From Globicatella sulfidifaciens DSM 15739 (GTDB lineage Bacteria; Bacillota; Bacilli; Lactobacillales; Aerococcaceae): a stretch of DNA of 64,000 nt. A program made the translations under genes and the position numbers. The notes under the pieces were generated by a model. That model saw only the letters and a program-made list of their open reading frames with translations. It ran no database searches and was not told the DNA's origin. Below, piece after piece: positions 25,374 through 34,234 of the stretch; positions within the stretch are counted from its first letter, which is position 1, and the number at the start of each line of letters is the position of its first letter. The stretch spans positions 165,840 through 229,839 of the forward strand of contig NZ_FUWO01000002.1 of the NCBI RefSeq assembly GCF_900167405.1, given 5' to 3'.

Positions 25374-26300
25374 ATGAATTCAGTGAAGGTTAATGAGATT
25401 GTCGAAACATTAAATGTAAATTTTATTTTTGGAGAAGAATTTGGTGATCGTGAAGTAACGATTAGTGAAGTTTCAAGACCGGGTTTAATCTTATCAGGTT
25501 ATTCAGAATTTTATCATGCAGATAGAATTCAATTAATTGGCCGTACAGAGTCCCGTTTTTTAAATTCCAAATCATCTCAAGAACGTGTAAATATATTTGA
25601 ACGAATGATTCAGCCGAACACACCGGCAGTTATTTTCACTCATATGGAGAAGGTTCCGGAAGAAATCATCCCGGTAGCAACCCGAGTGGGAATGCCTATT
25701 TTAGGAGCGCCATCCAAAACAGGACGTGTGCATGCTAATTTAACTAATTTTTTAGAAGGGCAATTAGCTGAACGTTTATCAAAGCATGGGGTTTTTGTAG
25801 AAGTATTTGGGATGGGGGTTATGTTAGTCGGTTCAAGTGGTGTAGGTAAATCAGAAACAGCCTTAGAACTGGTACAAAGAGGCCATCGTTTAATCGCTGA
25901 TGATCGTGTTGAATTATTTATGATTGATGAATTAACGCTTGTCGGTGAAGCACCAGAAATTTTAGAAAATCTATTAGAGATTCGTGGATTAGGAATTATT
26001 GATGTCATGAATTTATATGGTGTTTCAGCCATTCGTCGTTCTAAACGATTGGAATTAATTATCGACTTAGTGTTAGATGATGGTACCGTAGAATATGATC
26101 GCTTAGGTTCTAAACGAGAAACGGAGCAGATTTTTGATGTATTAGTACCAAAAGTACGTATCCCAGTTAAAACGGGTCGTAACTTAGCGGCTATCATTGA
26201 ATCAGCTGCTATGAATTTCCGTGCGAATTCTTTGGGTTATAATGCTACGGAAGCATTTAATCGTAAATTAGATGAATTAATTCGCAAAAATAACCAATAA
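25374..26300 (+). CDS. hprK: HPr kinase/phosphorylase
   Basis: Phosphorylates or dephosphorylates HPr at Ser46, setting carbon catabolite repression through CcpA. The P-loop GSSGVGKSE (about residues 153-161), the following DDRVEL and the HPrK signature EIRGLGIIDVMNLYG (about 202-216) are intact; the length of 308 is normal. SD TTGGAGGTCC. First gene of hprK-lgt-gpsA. Functionally it connects to the cre site in front of the beta-oxidation operon. Confidence 0.97.
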   Translation: MNSVKVNEIVETLNVNFIFGEEFGDREVTISEVSRPGLILSGYSEFYHADRIQLIGRTESRFLNSKSSQERVNIFERMIQPNTPAVIFTHMEKVPEEIIPVATRVGMPILGAPSKTGRVHANLTNFLEGQLAERLSKHGVFVEVFGMGVMLVGSSGVGKSETALELVQRGHRLIADDRVELFMIDELTLVGEAPEILENLLEIRGLGIIDVMNLYGVSAIRRSKRLELIIDLVLDDGTVEYDRLGSKRETEQIFDVLVPKVRIPVKTGRNLAAIIESAAMNFRANSLGYNATEAFNRKLDELIRKNNQ

Positions 26301-26317
26301 GGAGTTTTGATCAACGG

Positions 26318-27130
26318 ATGATATTAGGACAATTGTCGCCTATCGCTTTTGAATTATTTGGTTGGCCAGTTCATTGGTATGGCATCATTATTGGGTTAGG
26401 AATACTTTTAGCCTATCTATTAATTGGTGCTGAGGCGCGAAAAAAACAACTTGATGGTGAAAAAATGTCAGATTTAATTTTTTGGACAATTATCATCGGG
26501 TTTATTGGTGCAAGAATTTATTATGTACTCTTTAGATTAGATTTTTATTTAGCGAATCCAACCCATATTTTTAGTATTTGGGAAGGCGGCATTGCGATTT
26601 ATGGAGGAGTGCTTGCTGGTATTCTGACAATCTATTGGTTAACTAAGAAATACCAATTACCATTCATTACCACACTAGATGTTGCAGCTCCAGGTGTATT
26701 ATTGTCGCAAGCCATTGGTCGTTGGGGAAACTTTATGAACCAAGAAGCTTACGGCTATGAAGTTTCTCGTGGTTTTTTAGAGACGTTACATTTACCCGAA
26801 TGGTTAATTGAACAAATGCATATTAACGGGGCTTATCACCATCCTACCTTTTTATATGAATCTGTATGGAATTTTCTTGGATTTATCATTTTAATTATTT
26901 TGAGACGAATGCCAGGTCTTTTAAAAGATGGCGAAGTCGCAGCGGGATATTTATTGTGGTATGGTCTTGGACGGATGGTAATTGAAGGTATGCGTACAGA
27001 TAGTCTCTATTTAGGACCATTGCGTGTTTCTCAATGGCTAGCGGGAGTGTTTGTCATCTTATCGATTGTCTTTATTTTATGGCGAAGAAAAGATTTGTTG
27101 GTATCGGATTATACTGACAACCGATATTAG
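26318..27130 (+). CDS. lgt: prolipoprotein diacylglyceryl transferase
   Basis: Membrane enzyme that attaches diacylglycerol to the lipobox cysteine of prolipoproteins. About seven spans and the Lgt signature GRWGNFMNQEAYG (about residues 137-149) are present; the 270-residue length is normal. It lies 17 bp after hprK with SD AAGGAG. Its presence means that lipoprotein anchoring exists in this organism, which makes the lipobox-less MetQ proteins of this window more notable. Confidence 0.96.
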   Translation: MILGQLSPIAFELFGWPVHWYGIIIGLGILLAYLLIGAEARKKQLDGEKMSDLIFWTIIIGFIGARIYYVLFRLDFYLANPTHIFSIWEGGIAIYGGVLAGILTIYWLTKKYQLPFITTLDVAAPGVLLSQAIGRWGNFMNQEAYGYEVSRGFLETLHLPEWLIEQMHINGAYHHPTFLYESVWNFLGFIILIILRRMPGLLKDGEVAAGYLLWYGLGRMVIEGMRTDSLYLGPLRVSQWLAGVFVILSIVFILWRRKDLLVSDYTDNRY

Positions 27131-27142
27131 GAGGTTTTTATC

Positions 27143-28162
27143 GTGAAAGTAACAGTTTTAGGAACAGGTTCTTGGGGAACGGCTTTAGCTAAAGTACTGG
27201 CGGAAAACAATCATGAAGTATTAATTTGGGGACGAGACAAACGTGTCGTAGAGGAAATTAATCAAGGTCATACCAATCACCGTTATTTAAAAAAGACGCA
27301 TTTACCTGCTACACTAGTAGCGACTGCTGATTTTGAAGCTGCTATCCAGCGTGCGGAAGCTATTTTAATTGTGATTCCAACACATGCAATGAGAGAAATC
27401 GTTCAACGAATCGAAGCCGTCCTTCAAGATCAATCCACTAAACCGCTGATCGTTCATGCTACTAAAGGATTGGAACCTCACACTCATTTACGAATGACGC
27501 AAGTCATCGAAGCAGTGTTAAAAGGACAAGGTTATCCAGAACCAGTGGTGCTTTCTGGACCAAGTCACGCCGAAGAAGTTGCACGTCGAGATTTAACAAC
27601 GGTTACGGCTGCTAGTGAGAATCTTAAGGTGGCACAAAAAGTTCAAGCAATTTTTATGAACCAGTATTTTAGAGTGTATACAAATCAAGATGTATTGGGT
27701 GTTGAACTCGGAGCAGCGTTAAAAAATATCATTGCCTTAGGAGCAGGGATTTTAGTGGGCTTAGGTTATGGCGATAATGCCAAAGCTGGGCTGGTGACTC
27801 GTGGGTTAGCTGAGATTACCCGTTTAGGGGTCAAATTAGGGGCGGATCCATTGACTTTTTTAGGATTGAGTGGTGTAGGCGATTTAGTGGTCACTTGTAC
27901 GAGTCCTCATTCCCGTAACTGGCAAGCAGGAAATTTATTAGCTCAAGGTCTGACTAAAGAAGAGGTCGCTCAAGAAATTGATATGGTAGTAGAGGGGATC
28001 ACGACGACAGCGGTGGCCTATGATTTAGCTAATGAAGAGCAAGTGGAAATGCCCATTACCAATGCTATTTATTCAGCCTTATATCAGGGAGTTCCAGTAC
28101 GCGAGGCAGTCGAAGGATTAATGTTGCGAGAAGGAAAACAAGAAGCAATCAGTCAGGATTAA
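27143..28162 (+). CDS. gpsA: glycerol-3-phosphate dehydrogenase [NAD(P)+]
   Basis: Makes sn-glycerol 3-phosphate from dihydroxyacetone phosphate for phospholipid synthesis. N-terminal Rossmann motif GTGSWGTALA (residues 7-16), LSGPSHAEEVA (about 138) and the catalytic-lysine region ELGAALKNIIALGAG (about 190) are intact; 339 residues. GTG start behind SD TAGGAGG, 12 bp after lgt. It ends the hprK-lgt-gpsA unit; a B-type hairpin follows at 28333. Confidence 0.97.
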   Translation: MKVTVLGTGSWGTALAKVLAENNHEVLIWGRDKRVVEEINQGHTNHRYLKKTHLPATLVATADFEAAIQRAEAILIVIPTHAMREIVQRIEAVLQDQSTKPLIVHATKGLEPHTHLRMTQVIEAVLKGQGYPEPVVLSGPSHAEEVARRDLTTVTAASENLKVAQKVQAIFMNQYFRVYTNQDVLGVELGAALKNIIALGAGILVGLGYGDNAKAGLVTRGLAEITRLGVKLGADPLTFLGLSGVGDLVVTCTSPHSRNWQAGNLLAQGLTKEEVAQEIDMVVEGITTTAVAYDLANEEQVEMPITNAIYSALYQGVPVREAVEGLMLREGKQEAISQD

Positions 28163-28332
28163 GTATCTCGCTCATTTTTGGCTTTATGACTGAATCCAAT
28201 ACCGTGAAACACAAACAAAAGGTTAATCTGAAAACTCCTAGCAATTCGAGAGGATTTTATTCCAACAAGATTGCAAGTTTAAGCATATCGAAGTGAAGAT
28301 TATAAAGTAGTTTTTTTATGACGAAATTGTAC
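28163..28332. other. gene-free stretch between gpsA and a solitary B hairpin
   Basis: About 170 bp without an ORF with a ribosome-binding site. With the hairpin at 28333-28391 and the trxB leader it makes up the 314-bp gpsA-trxB gap. Confidence 0.4.
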
Positions 28333-28391
28333 GGAGTGGGCTGGCGAAGTGAAATTCATTGAATTTTCTACGTCTAGCCTATTCTTTTTGT
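28333..28391 (+). repeat. solitary B module of the dispersed repeat (copy 4), terminator-like
   Basis: GGAGTGGGCTGGCGAAGTGAAA pairs with TTTTCTACGTCTAGCCTATTC in the B-module pattern, followed by TTTTTG. No A module is attached. It may serve as terminator for gpsA. Confidence 0.65.
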
Positions 28392-28476
28392 CAATTTGCA
28401 ATCAAGCAAAAAAATATTCAAAAGTGAATACTCGTGGTAAGATGAATAAGAAATCAAAATAGAAAGTGTGAAACGA

Positions 28477-29418
28477 ATGACAACTGTAGATAAAGAGCTT
28501 GTTCAAGCCGATGTCATCATTGTCGGTGCTGGCCCAGGAGGGCTAACAGCTGCATTGTATGCTTCAAGAGCGAATTTAAAGACGATTATTATTGAAAAAG
28601 GGATGCCTGGTGGTGAAATAAACAATACGGCTGATGTTGAAAACTATCCTGGATTTAAACTAATCAGTGGACCAGAATTAGCGAACCATATTTTCGAAAG
28701 TGCCATGGCTTTCGGGGCAGAGCATGTTTATGGCGATGTGGAAAAAATAGAAGTCGAAGGCTTAACTAAAAAGATCCACACTAGCAAAACAATCTATCAA
28801 GCGCCGGTCGTGATTGTTGCGACAGGTGCTAATCATCGAAAACTTGGTGTGCCAGGCGAAGAACTGTTGGCGGGTAAAGGCGTTTCTTATTGTGCGGTCT
28901 GTGATGGATTCTTCTTTAGAAATCGTCATGTTATCGTCGTAGGTGGCGGTGATTCTGCTGTTGAAGAGGGAACTTATTTAACTCAGTTTGCTGACAAAGT
29001 AACGATTATTCATCGTCGAGATGAATTGCGTGCGCAAAAAGTATTGCAAAATAGAGCTTTTGCGAATGAAAAAGTGAATTTTGTTTGGGATACTGTTGTT
29101 GAAGAAATTATCGGAGAAAATAATGTGGAAGGTGTAAAAGTCCGCAATGTAAAAACCGATGAAACCAGTACAATTGAAGCTGATGGTGTGTTTGTGTATG
29201 TTGGATTAATACCAAACTCTGATACTGTAAAAGCATTGAATGTTACTAACGAAGAAGGATGGATTGTGACCAATAATCAAATGGAAACAAGCGTACCTGG
29301 CTTGTTTGCTGTTGGCGATGTACGTCACACCAATTTACGCCAAATTGCGACTGCCGTTGGCGATGGTAGTCAAGCTGGACACATGGCTTATCAATATTTA
29401 ATGAGTTTAAAAGATTAA
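28477..29418 (+). CDS. trxB: thioredoxin-disulfide reductase
   Basis: FAD/NADPH enzyme that keeps thioredoxin reduced. FAD-binding GAGPGGLTAALYASRA, the redox-active CAVCDG (about residues 140-145), the NADPH-binding GGGDSAVEEGTYL and the C-terminal GLFAVGDVR are all intact. ATG 28477 (313 residues) was preferred to the in-frame GTG 28468; the ribosome-binding site is weak in both cases. Monocistronic, closed by a strong terminator at 29440. Confidence 0.96.
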   Translation: MTTVDKELVQADVIIVGAGPGGLTAALYASRANLKTIIIEKGMPGGEINNTADVENYPGFKLISGPELANHIFESAMAFGAEHVYGDVEKIEVEGLTKKIHTSKTIYQAPVVIVATGANHRKLGVPGEELLAGKGVSYCAVCDGFFFRNRHVIVVGGGDSAVEEGTYLTQFADKVTIIHRRDELRAQKVLQNRAFANEKVNFVWDTVVEEIIGENNVEGVKVRNVKTDETSTIEADGVFVYVGLIPNSDTVKALNVTNEEGWIVTNNQMETSVPGLFAVGDVRHTNLRQIATAVGDGSQAGHMAYQYLMSLKD

Positions 29419-29439
29419 GCAAGTAAGACGATAAGAAGG

Positions 29440-29514
29440 AGTGTCGTAATGATTAATAATAGCAGTGGAAACGAAAATTTTCATTTTCTATTTTAATCGT
29501 TACGACACTTTTTT
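29440..29514 (+). terminator. intrinsic terminator of trxB with a B-like inner hairpin
   Basis: GAGTGTCGTAATGATTA pairs with TAATCGTTACGACACT and is followed by TTTTTTC. The loop contains GTGGAAACGAAAAT / ATTTTCTATTTT, which resembles the inner part of the B module. Confidence 0.85.
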
Positions 29515-29537
29515 CTTTGTTGAGGAGAGAAAGTACG

Positions 29538-30182
29538 ATGAAAAAAATACTGGTAACAGGCTTTGATCCATTTGGTGGCGAACAGATTAATCCAGCACTA
29601 GAGGCGATTAAACGATTGCCAACGCTAATTGGAGATACGCAAATTGTAACCTATGAAATACCAACCGTATTTCATAAAAGTGGTCGCTTATTACAAGATT
29701 ATTTGCTGAAAGAACAACCGGACGCGGTGCTCTTAGTAGGTCAAGCTGGAGGACGTTCAGCAATTTCTTTAGAAAGAGTTGCCATTAACATGGATGATGC
29801 TCGCATACCGGATAATGAGGGCAACCAACCGATTGATGAAGTGATTAATCCCCAAGGCTCACCTGCTTACTTTACAACATTACCTATTAAGCGTATCGTT
29901 CAAGTGCTAAAACAACATCACATTCCAGCTATTGTTTCTAATTCAGCAGGGACCTTTGTCTGCAATCATTTAATGTATTACTTATTAGATACATTAGCGG
30001 CTCAAAAAGTAAATACTATTGGTGGATTTATGCATATTCCATATTTACCTAGTCAAGTCGTTGACCAACCAAATCAGCCTTCGATGGCTTTGGATCAGAT
30101 AGTAAAAGCGATTGAAATCACCTTAGCAACGATTATTAAAAATCAGCATGACCTCAAAATTACTGGAGGAACAGAAGTCTAA
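29538..30182 (+). CDS. pcp: pyroglutamyl-peptidase I
   Basis: Cysteine peptidase that removes N-terminal pyroglutamate from peptides. TGFDPFGG at the N-terminus, the catalytic Cys in NSAGTFVCNHLMYYLL and the catalytic His in GFMHIPYLP are all present; 214 residues is the normal length. ATG 29538 follows SD GAGGAG; the more upstream in-frame codon at 29517 has no SD. Located between trxB and pgcA with its own terminator. Confidence 0.95.
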   Translation: MKKILVTGFDPFGGEQINPALEAIKRLPTLIGDTQIVTYEIPTVFHKSGRLLQDYLLKEQPDAVLLVGQAGGRSAISLERVAINMDDARIPDNEGNQPIDEVINPQGSPAYFTTLPIKRIVQVLKQHHIPAIVSNSAGTFVCNHLMYYLLDTLAAQKVNTIGGFMHIPYLPSQVVDQPNQPSMALDQIVKAIEITLATIIKNQHDLKITGGTEV

Positions 30183-30186
30183 AAAG

Positions 30187-30216
30187 CACTATTATAAATT
30201 TTTATAGTAGTTTTTT
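30187..30216 (+). terminator. intrinsic terminator of pcp
   Basis: ACTATTATAAA pairs with TTTATAGTAGT, followed by TTTTT. Confidence 0.7.
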
Positions 30217-30261
30217 GAAAATCATGGTATACTGAAAGCGATATGAGAGGAGTGATAACGT

Positions 30262-31983
30262 ATGTCATGGCATAATACGTTGGAAACGTGGAAAAATTTT
30301 GATGGTTTAGATGAAGCACTTCGATCAGAAATCGAAAGTGTGGATGAAGCAACTTTAGAAGATGCATTCTCAACTAGTTTAAGTTTTGGAACGGCTGGTA
30401 TGCGTGGTGTATTAGGTGCAGGACCTAACCGTATGAACCTTTACACAGTTCGTCAAGCGACAGCAGGATTAGCGCAATTAATCATTGAAAATGGTGAGGA
30501 AGCAAAAAAACGTGGTGTCGCTATCGCTTATGATTCACGACATTTTTCTCCAGAATTTGCAATGGAAGCCGCTCTTGTTTTAGGGAAACAAGGGATTAAG
30601 AGTTATGTGTATGAAAGTTTAAGACCGACACCGGTTCTTTCATTTGCTGTGAGACATTTAAATGCCTTCGCTGGTATCATGATTACAGCCAGTCATAACC
30701 CAGCAGAGTATAATGGTTACAAGGTATATGGCGCGGATGGTGGACAAATGCCACCAGAAGATGCAGACAATTTAACGAAATATGTGCGTGCGATTGAGAA
30801 TCCATTAACGGTTGAAGTCGGTAATAAAACTGAATTGTTAGGTTCAGGAATTATTGAGATTATTGGCGATCTTGTGGATCAAGCTTATTTAGAAGAAATG
30901 AAAGCTGTGACCATTAATCAAGAATTAGTCAATGAAATGGCTGACCAAGTCAATATTGTTTATACACCATTACATGGGACAGGTTTATACTTAGGGATGA
31001 AAGCTTTAGAACAAGCCGGTTTCAAAGATATTAAGGTGGTAGAAGCACAAGCAAAACCAGATGGCGATTTCTCAACTGTTGCATCACCTAACCCAGAATC
31101 TGATGCCGCTTTCGATTTAGCTGAAGAATTGGCGGTTAAAGTGGATGCTGATATTATTTTAGCGACAGACCCAGATGCGGATCGCTTAGGAGCAAAAGTA
31201 AAAACTGCGGATGGAGCCTATCAATTAATTACCGGGAACCAAATTGCTTCATTGATGTTAGACTATATTTTAAACGCCTTACAGCATAAAGGAGCACTAC
31301 CTGAAAATGGTGCAGCTGTTAAATCGATTGTGTCGACTAATTTAGCGGATGCCATTATGGAAAGCTATGGCCTAACGATGGTAGAAGTATTAACTGGATT
31401 TAAGTTCATTGCAGAAAAAATTCAACAATACGAAGAAACGGGCGAACATACATTCCTAATGGGGTTTGAAGAAAGTTACGGTTACTTAATCAAGCCATTT
31501 GTACGTGATAAGGACGCGATTCAAGCATTAGTAGTGTTAGCTGAATTAACAGCTTATCATAAGAAAGAAGGTCGCACTTTAGCAGATGCGATTAACCAAA
31601 TGTATGAAAAATATGGTCATTTCTATGAAAAAACGATTTCACTTTCTTTCCCAGGGTTATCTGGTCAAGCAAAAATGAAAGAATTAATGGCAAATATTCG
31701 TCAAGAGGGTATCTCAGAAATGGGTGGACTCGCAGTCGAAAAAACGGCTGATTATTTAGCTGGAACATTAAAGTTAAGCGATGGTAAAGAACGTCAATTA
31801 GCGTACCCATCATCTGATGCTTTAAAATATACTTTAGCAGATGGCAGTTGGGTTGCCTTTAGACCAAGTGGTACAGAGCCTAAAATTAAATTATATTTAG
31901 GAACAACCGGTCAATCTAAAGTTGAAGTAGAAGAAAAAGCAGAAAAATTAGAAACAGCGATTCAAGAATTAATTGGAGAATAG
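30262..31983 (+). CDS. pgcA: alpha-phosphoglucomutase
   Basis: Interconverts glucose 1-phosphate and glucose 6-phosphate, feeding UDP-glucose for glycolipids and wall polymers. N-terminal FGTAGMRG (about residue 40), the phosphoserine loop ITASHNPAEYNGYKVYG (about 143-159), the metal loop DPDADRLGAK (about 310) and the C-terminal RPSGTEPKIKLYLG are intact; 573 residues. SD GAGAGGAG. A galU-type gene, the next step, is found broken at 61409, so another functional galU probably exists elsewhere. Confidence 0.95.
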   Translation: MSWHNTLETWKNFDGLDEALRSEIESVDEATLEDAFSTSLSFGTAGMRGVLGAGPNRMNLYTVRQATAGLAQLIIENGEEAKKRGVAIAYDSRHFSPEFAMEAALVLGKQGIKSYVYESLRPTPVLSFAVRHLNAFAGIMITASHNPAEYNGYKVYGADGGQMPPEDADNLTKYVRAIENPLTVEVGNKTELLGSGIIEIIGDLVDQAYLEEMKAVTINQELVNEMADQVNIVYTPLHGTGLYLGMKALEQAGFKDIKVVEAQAKPDGDFSTVASPNPESDAAFDLAEELAVKVDADIILATDPDADRLGAKVKTADGAYQLITGNQIASLMLDYILNALQHKGALPENGAAVKSIVSTNLADAIMESYGLTMVEVLTGFKFIAEKIQQYEETGEHTFLMGFEESYGYLIKPFVRDKDAIQALVVLAELTAYHKKEGRTLADAINQMYEKYGHFYEKTISLSFPGLSGQAKMKELMANIRQEGISEMGGLAVEKTADYLAGTLKLSDGKERQLAYPSSDALKYTLADGSWVAFRPSGTEPKIKLYLGTTGQSKVEVEEKAEKLETAIQELIGE

Positions 31984-31999
31984 TAATAGCATTATGACT

Positions 32000-32173
32000 G
32001 GGGCTGGGCATAAACCTGATAAATTTAGTTAAGATTATTGTTCATTAATTAATAGCGCAGTGGTTGAGTGGCCTCAAACTTCGTCTTAACGACTTGTTTG
32101 AGACCTACTCAACTGTGCGGGGGTGGGCAGACGAAGCGAAAATTATTTAATTTTCTACTTCTTGCCCACTCCC
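32000..32173 (+). repeat. dispersed modular repeat, copy 5 (A-B)
   Basis: A 174-bp copy from GGGGCTGGGCATAAACC to TTGCCCACTCCC, with one A hairpin (GCGCAGTGGTTGAGTGG at about 32057) and one B hairpin (about 32117-32173). It starts 16 bp after the pgcA stop and is followed by a long T run, so it may also end pgcA transcripts. It is the shortest complete copy and useful as a consensus. Confidence 0.88.
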
Positions 32174-32185
32174 AGTTTTTTTTTT

Positions 32186-32513
32186 TATGAGAGCGGGGAA
32201 GAAATGGAATAAAAAATGTGCTAGTTATTTTTACACAATATTATGGACTTGATACAAGTTGTGGCCACTGCCTTTACGCTATAAAATAATTAGTTGAAAT
32301 CAAATAGAATTTCTCAAGTTTCTGTCCAGCTACAGAGAACTCTTACGATAGCCTCCATAATCATCTTATAAGATAATGAATTCTTTTACGAAAACTATTG
32401 TGATTATATATACAAATAAGTGAAAGTGACTAGCTATCTTTGTGAAATTTTGCTATAATCTTGATAGTTATAATAGTTTATAACATTAGATTAGTGAAAA
32501 GGTAGGGGAAATT
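32186..32513. other. intergenic region upstream of rex
   Basis: AT-rich, no gene recognised. It ends in an extended -10 element TGCTATAAT (32451-32459) that probably drives rex. The preceding TTGTGAAAT matches one half of a Rex operator (TTGTGAAAT) but the second half is not conserved. Confidence 0.4.
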
Positions 32514-33188
32514 ATGCACAAGGATATACCAAAAGCGACTGCCAAGCGATTACCAATCTACCATCGCTATTTACGATTTTTACATAATGCAGGCAAAAAG
32601 AGAATTTCATCAACTGAATTAAGTGAAGCCGTGAGAGTTGATAGTGCAACCATTCGACGAGATTTCTCTTATTTTGGGGCATTAGGAAAACGTGGCTATG
32701 GCTATGATGTAGATTATTTATTGGATTTCTTTAGTAAGGCATTGAATCAAGATCGCTTGACTTCAATAGGTTTGATTGGTGTTGGCCATTTAGGTAATGC
32801 TTTATTAAACTATAATTTTAGAAAAAATAATAATGTGCGTATTGGGGCAGCATTTGACGTTAATCAAGACTTAATTGGAAAAATATTATCTGGAGTTCCA
32901 GTTTATTCCATGGATGAATTAGAAGAACAAATCGAAGCCCAAGCAATTGAAGTGGTCATTTTAACTGTTCCTCAGGAAGTAGCACCAAAAGTGGTGGAAC
33001 GTCTTGTTAATGTAGGCATTAAAGGAATTATGAATTTTACGCCACTTAGATTTGATGTGCCGAAATCGGTCAGAATTCAAAATGTTGACTTAACGACAGA
33101 ACTTCAAACGCTATTATATTTCATCGATAGTAACATTGAAAATGATGATGATGACTATATGGATGTTCCATATAATTTCTCATTTTAA
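32514..33188 (+). CDS. rex: redox-sensing transcriptional repressor Rex
   Basis: NADH/NAD+ sensor that represses fermentation and respiration genes. The N-terminal winged helix (about residues 1-80; [23 protein letters not shown]) is followed by the Rossmann motif GVGHLGNAL (about 89) and FDVN. At 224 residues it is a normal length. The Asp/Asn-rich tail is slightly longer than usual. Monocistronic and closed by a B-type hairpin. Confidence 0.96.
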   Translation: MHKDIPKATAKRLPIYHRYLRFLHNAGKKRISSTELSEAVRVDSATIRRDFSYFGALGKRGYGYDVDYLLDFFSKALNQDRLTSIGLIGVGHLGNALLNYNFRKNNNVRIGAAFDVNQDLIGKILSGVPVYSMDELEEQIEAQAIEVVILTVPQEVAPKVVERLVNVGIKGIMNFTPLRFDVPKSVRIQNVDLTTELQTLLYFIDSNIENDDDDYMDVPYNFSF

Positions 33189-33204
33189 CTTGGTAAATAA
33201 TAGT

Positions 33205-33260
33205 TGAGTAGGTAGCCGAAGGGAAAATTTTGAGATTTTCTACTTCCTACCTACTTTTTT
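33205..33260 (+). repeat. solitary B-type hairpin (copy 6) acting as rex terminator
   Basis: AGTAGGTAG pairs perfectly with CTACCTACT, with inner GAAAAT/ATTTTC and AAG/CTT pairs as in the B module, followed by TTTTTTT. It lies 17 bp after the rex stop. It is between convergent rex and the prepilin peptidase gene. Confidence 0.7.
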
Positions 33261-33335
33261 TAGGCTCCTTGTCAAATGGTGCGAATGAACAGAGTCATTT
33301 CTGTTCGCTTACACCAAAAAGTATAGAGCCCTTTT

Positions 33336-34001
33336 TTATAAGAATAAACAAAATAGATAACTGATTGCGATGCTAGGGATAAAAGGAATAGCATTCCAGC
33401 GTTTGGTGTGCTGATATTGTAATATGGAATAAAGAAGGCCGAACAAGGCTGCGCCTAAGATGAAATAAGGGATGGTCATTTCTTCTAAGGTGCAAGCTAA
33501 TAAAGCGATTATTTTGGCATCTGCTCCTCCAAAAGCCGTAGGGCGATAATAAATGATTGTTTCCAATAATAACCATATAACGACTGCAACCCACAGTGAC
33601 TGTCTATTAAACAGACAAAGAACGCCTAAGATGAATAATCCCCACCAATTGACTTGTAAATGAAAATAATCCTCAATGCTTAATAAAAGTAACCAGCAAA
33701 TAATGAGTGATAATAGATAACCTTCGTAAAAGCTATTGAATTGTAAATAATAAAGAGAAAGACCAAAGCAACCACCCAGTAATTCAAGAAAAAAATAATT
33801 ACGATTTAAGCTCGTGTGACAATGACGACAGGCTCCTTTTAAAATTAAAAATGAAACCAAGGGCATCAGATCGATTGCTTCTAATGCGTGACGGCAGTTA
33901 TCACATTGAGAACGACGTGTAAAGTTGATAGTTTGTTCACTGGCTATACAGGTAAAAAATGAAGCCAGACAAGTCCCGATTATAAAGAATAGTACTGTCA
34001 T
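33336..34001 (-). CDS. type 4 prepilin peptidase (ComC/PilD-like)
   Basis: A 221-residue membrane protease that would cleave and methylate type IV pilin-like competence prepilins. Two CxxC pairs near the N-terminus (CDNC and CRHC), about six membrane spans, the Asp in LLSIEDYF and the second catalytic Asp in GGADAKI (GxGD-type motif) are present. The start at 34001 follows SD AGGAGGTTG; the longer frame to 34046 has no SD. No pilin or comG genes lie nearby, so its substrates are encoded elsewhere, as is usual for comC in Firmicutes. Confidence 0.88.
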   Translation of the reverse strand: MTVLFFIIGTCLASFFTCIASEQTINFTRRSQCDNCRHALEAIDLMPLVSFLILKGACRHCHTSLNRNYFFLELLGGCFGLSLYYLQFNSFYEGYLLSLIICWLLLLSIEDYFHLQVNWWGLFILGVLCLFNRQSLWVAVVIWLLLETIIYYRPTAFGGADAKIIALLACTLEEMTIPYFILGAALFGLLYSILQYQHTKRWNAIPFIPSIAISYLFCLFL

Positions 34002-34139
34002 TTTACAACCTCCTACTGATAGATACGCTGTTTGAACTGAAAACAATTGTGTAAATTCAAATTTTTATCGAATTAAGTAGCAATCAAATCCATCATACCA
34101 TCACAAAAAACCCTCAAATATTAACTGGTTGAAATATAG

Positions 34140-34180
34140 TGACCCCAAAAAGTTAGATTTTTGGTCTAACTTTTGGGGGG
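34140..34180. repeat. perfect palindrome resembling joined IS3-group ends
   Basis: TGACCCCAAAAAGTTAGA (34140-34157) faces TCTAACTTTTGGGGGGCA after a 6-nt spacer. The sequence resembles terminal inverted repeats of IS150/IS3-type elements, with nothing between them. It could instead be a hairpin terminating the aminotransferase gene on the minus strand, although no T run follows on that side. Confidence 0.4.
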
Positions 34181-34234
34181 CAGCTCAAAACAGTTACATT
34201 TGAAGGTTTTAATTTATCTTAAAGTGAGGCCATT

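Noticed and set aside
25640..26197. 185-codon minus-strand frame opposite hprK
   Set aside because: Shadow of the well-supported hprK gene; no SD and no recognisable domain.
32440..32459. Rex operator in front of rex
   Set aside because: Only one half-site (TTGTGAAAT) is conserved; the other half does not match TTCACAA.
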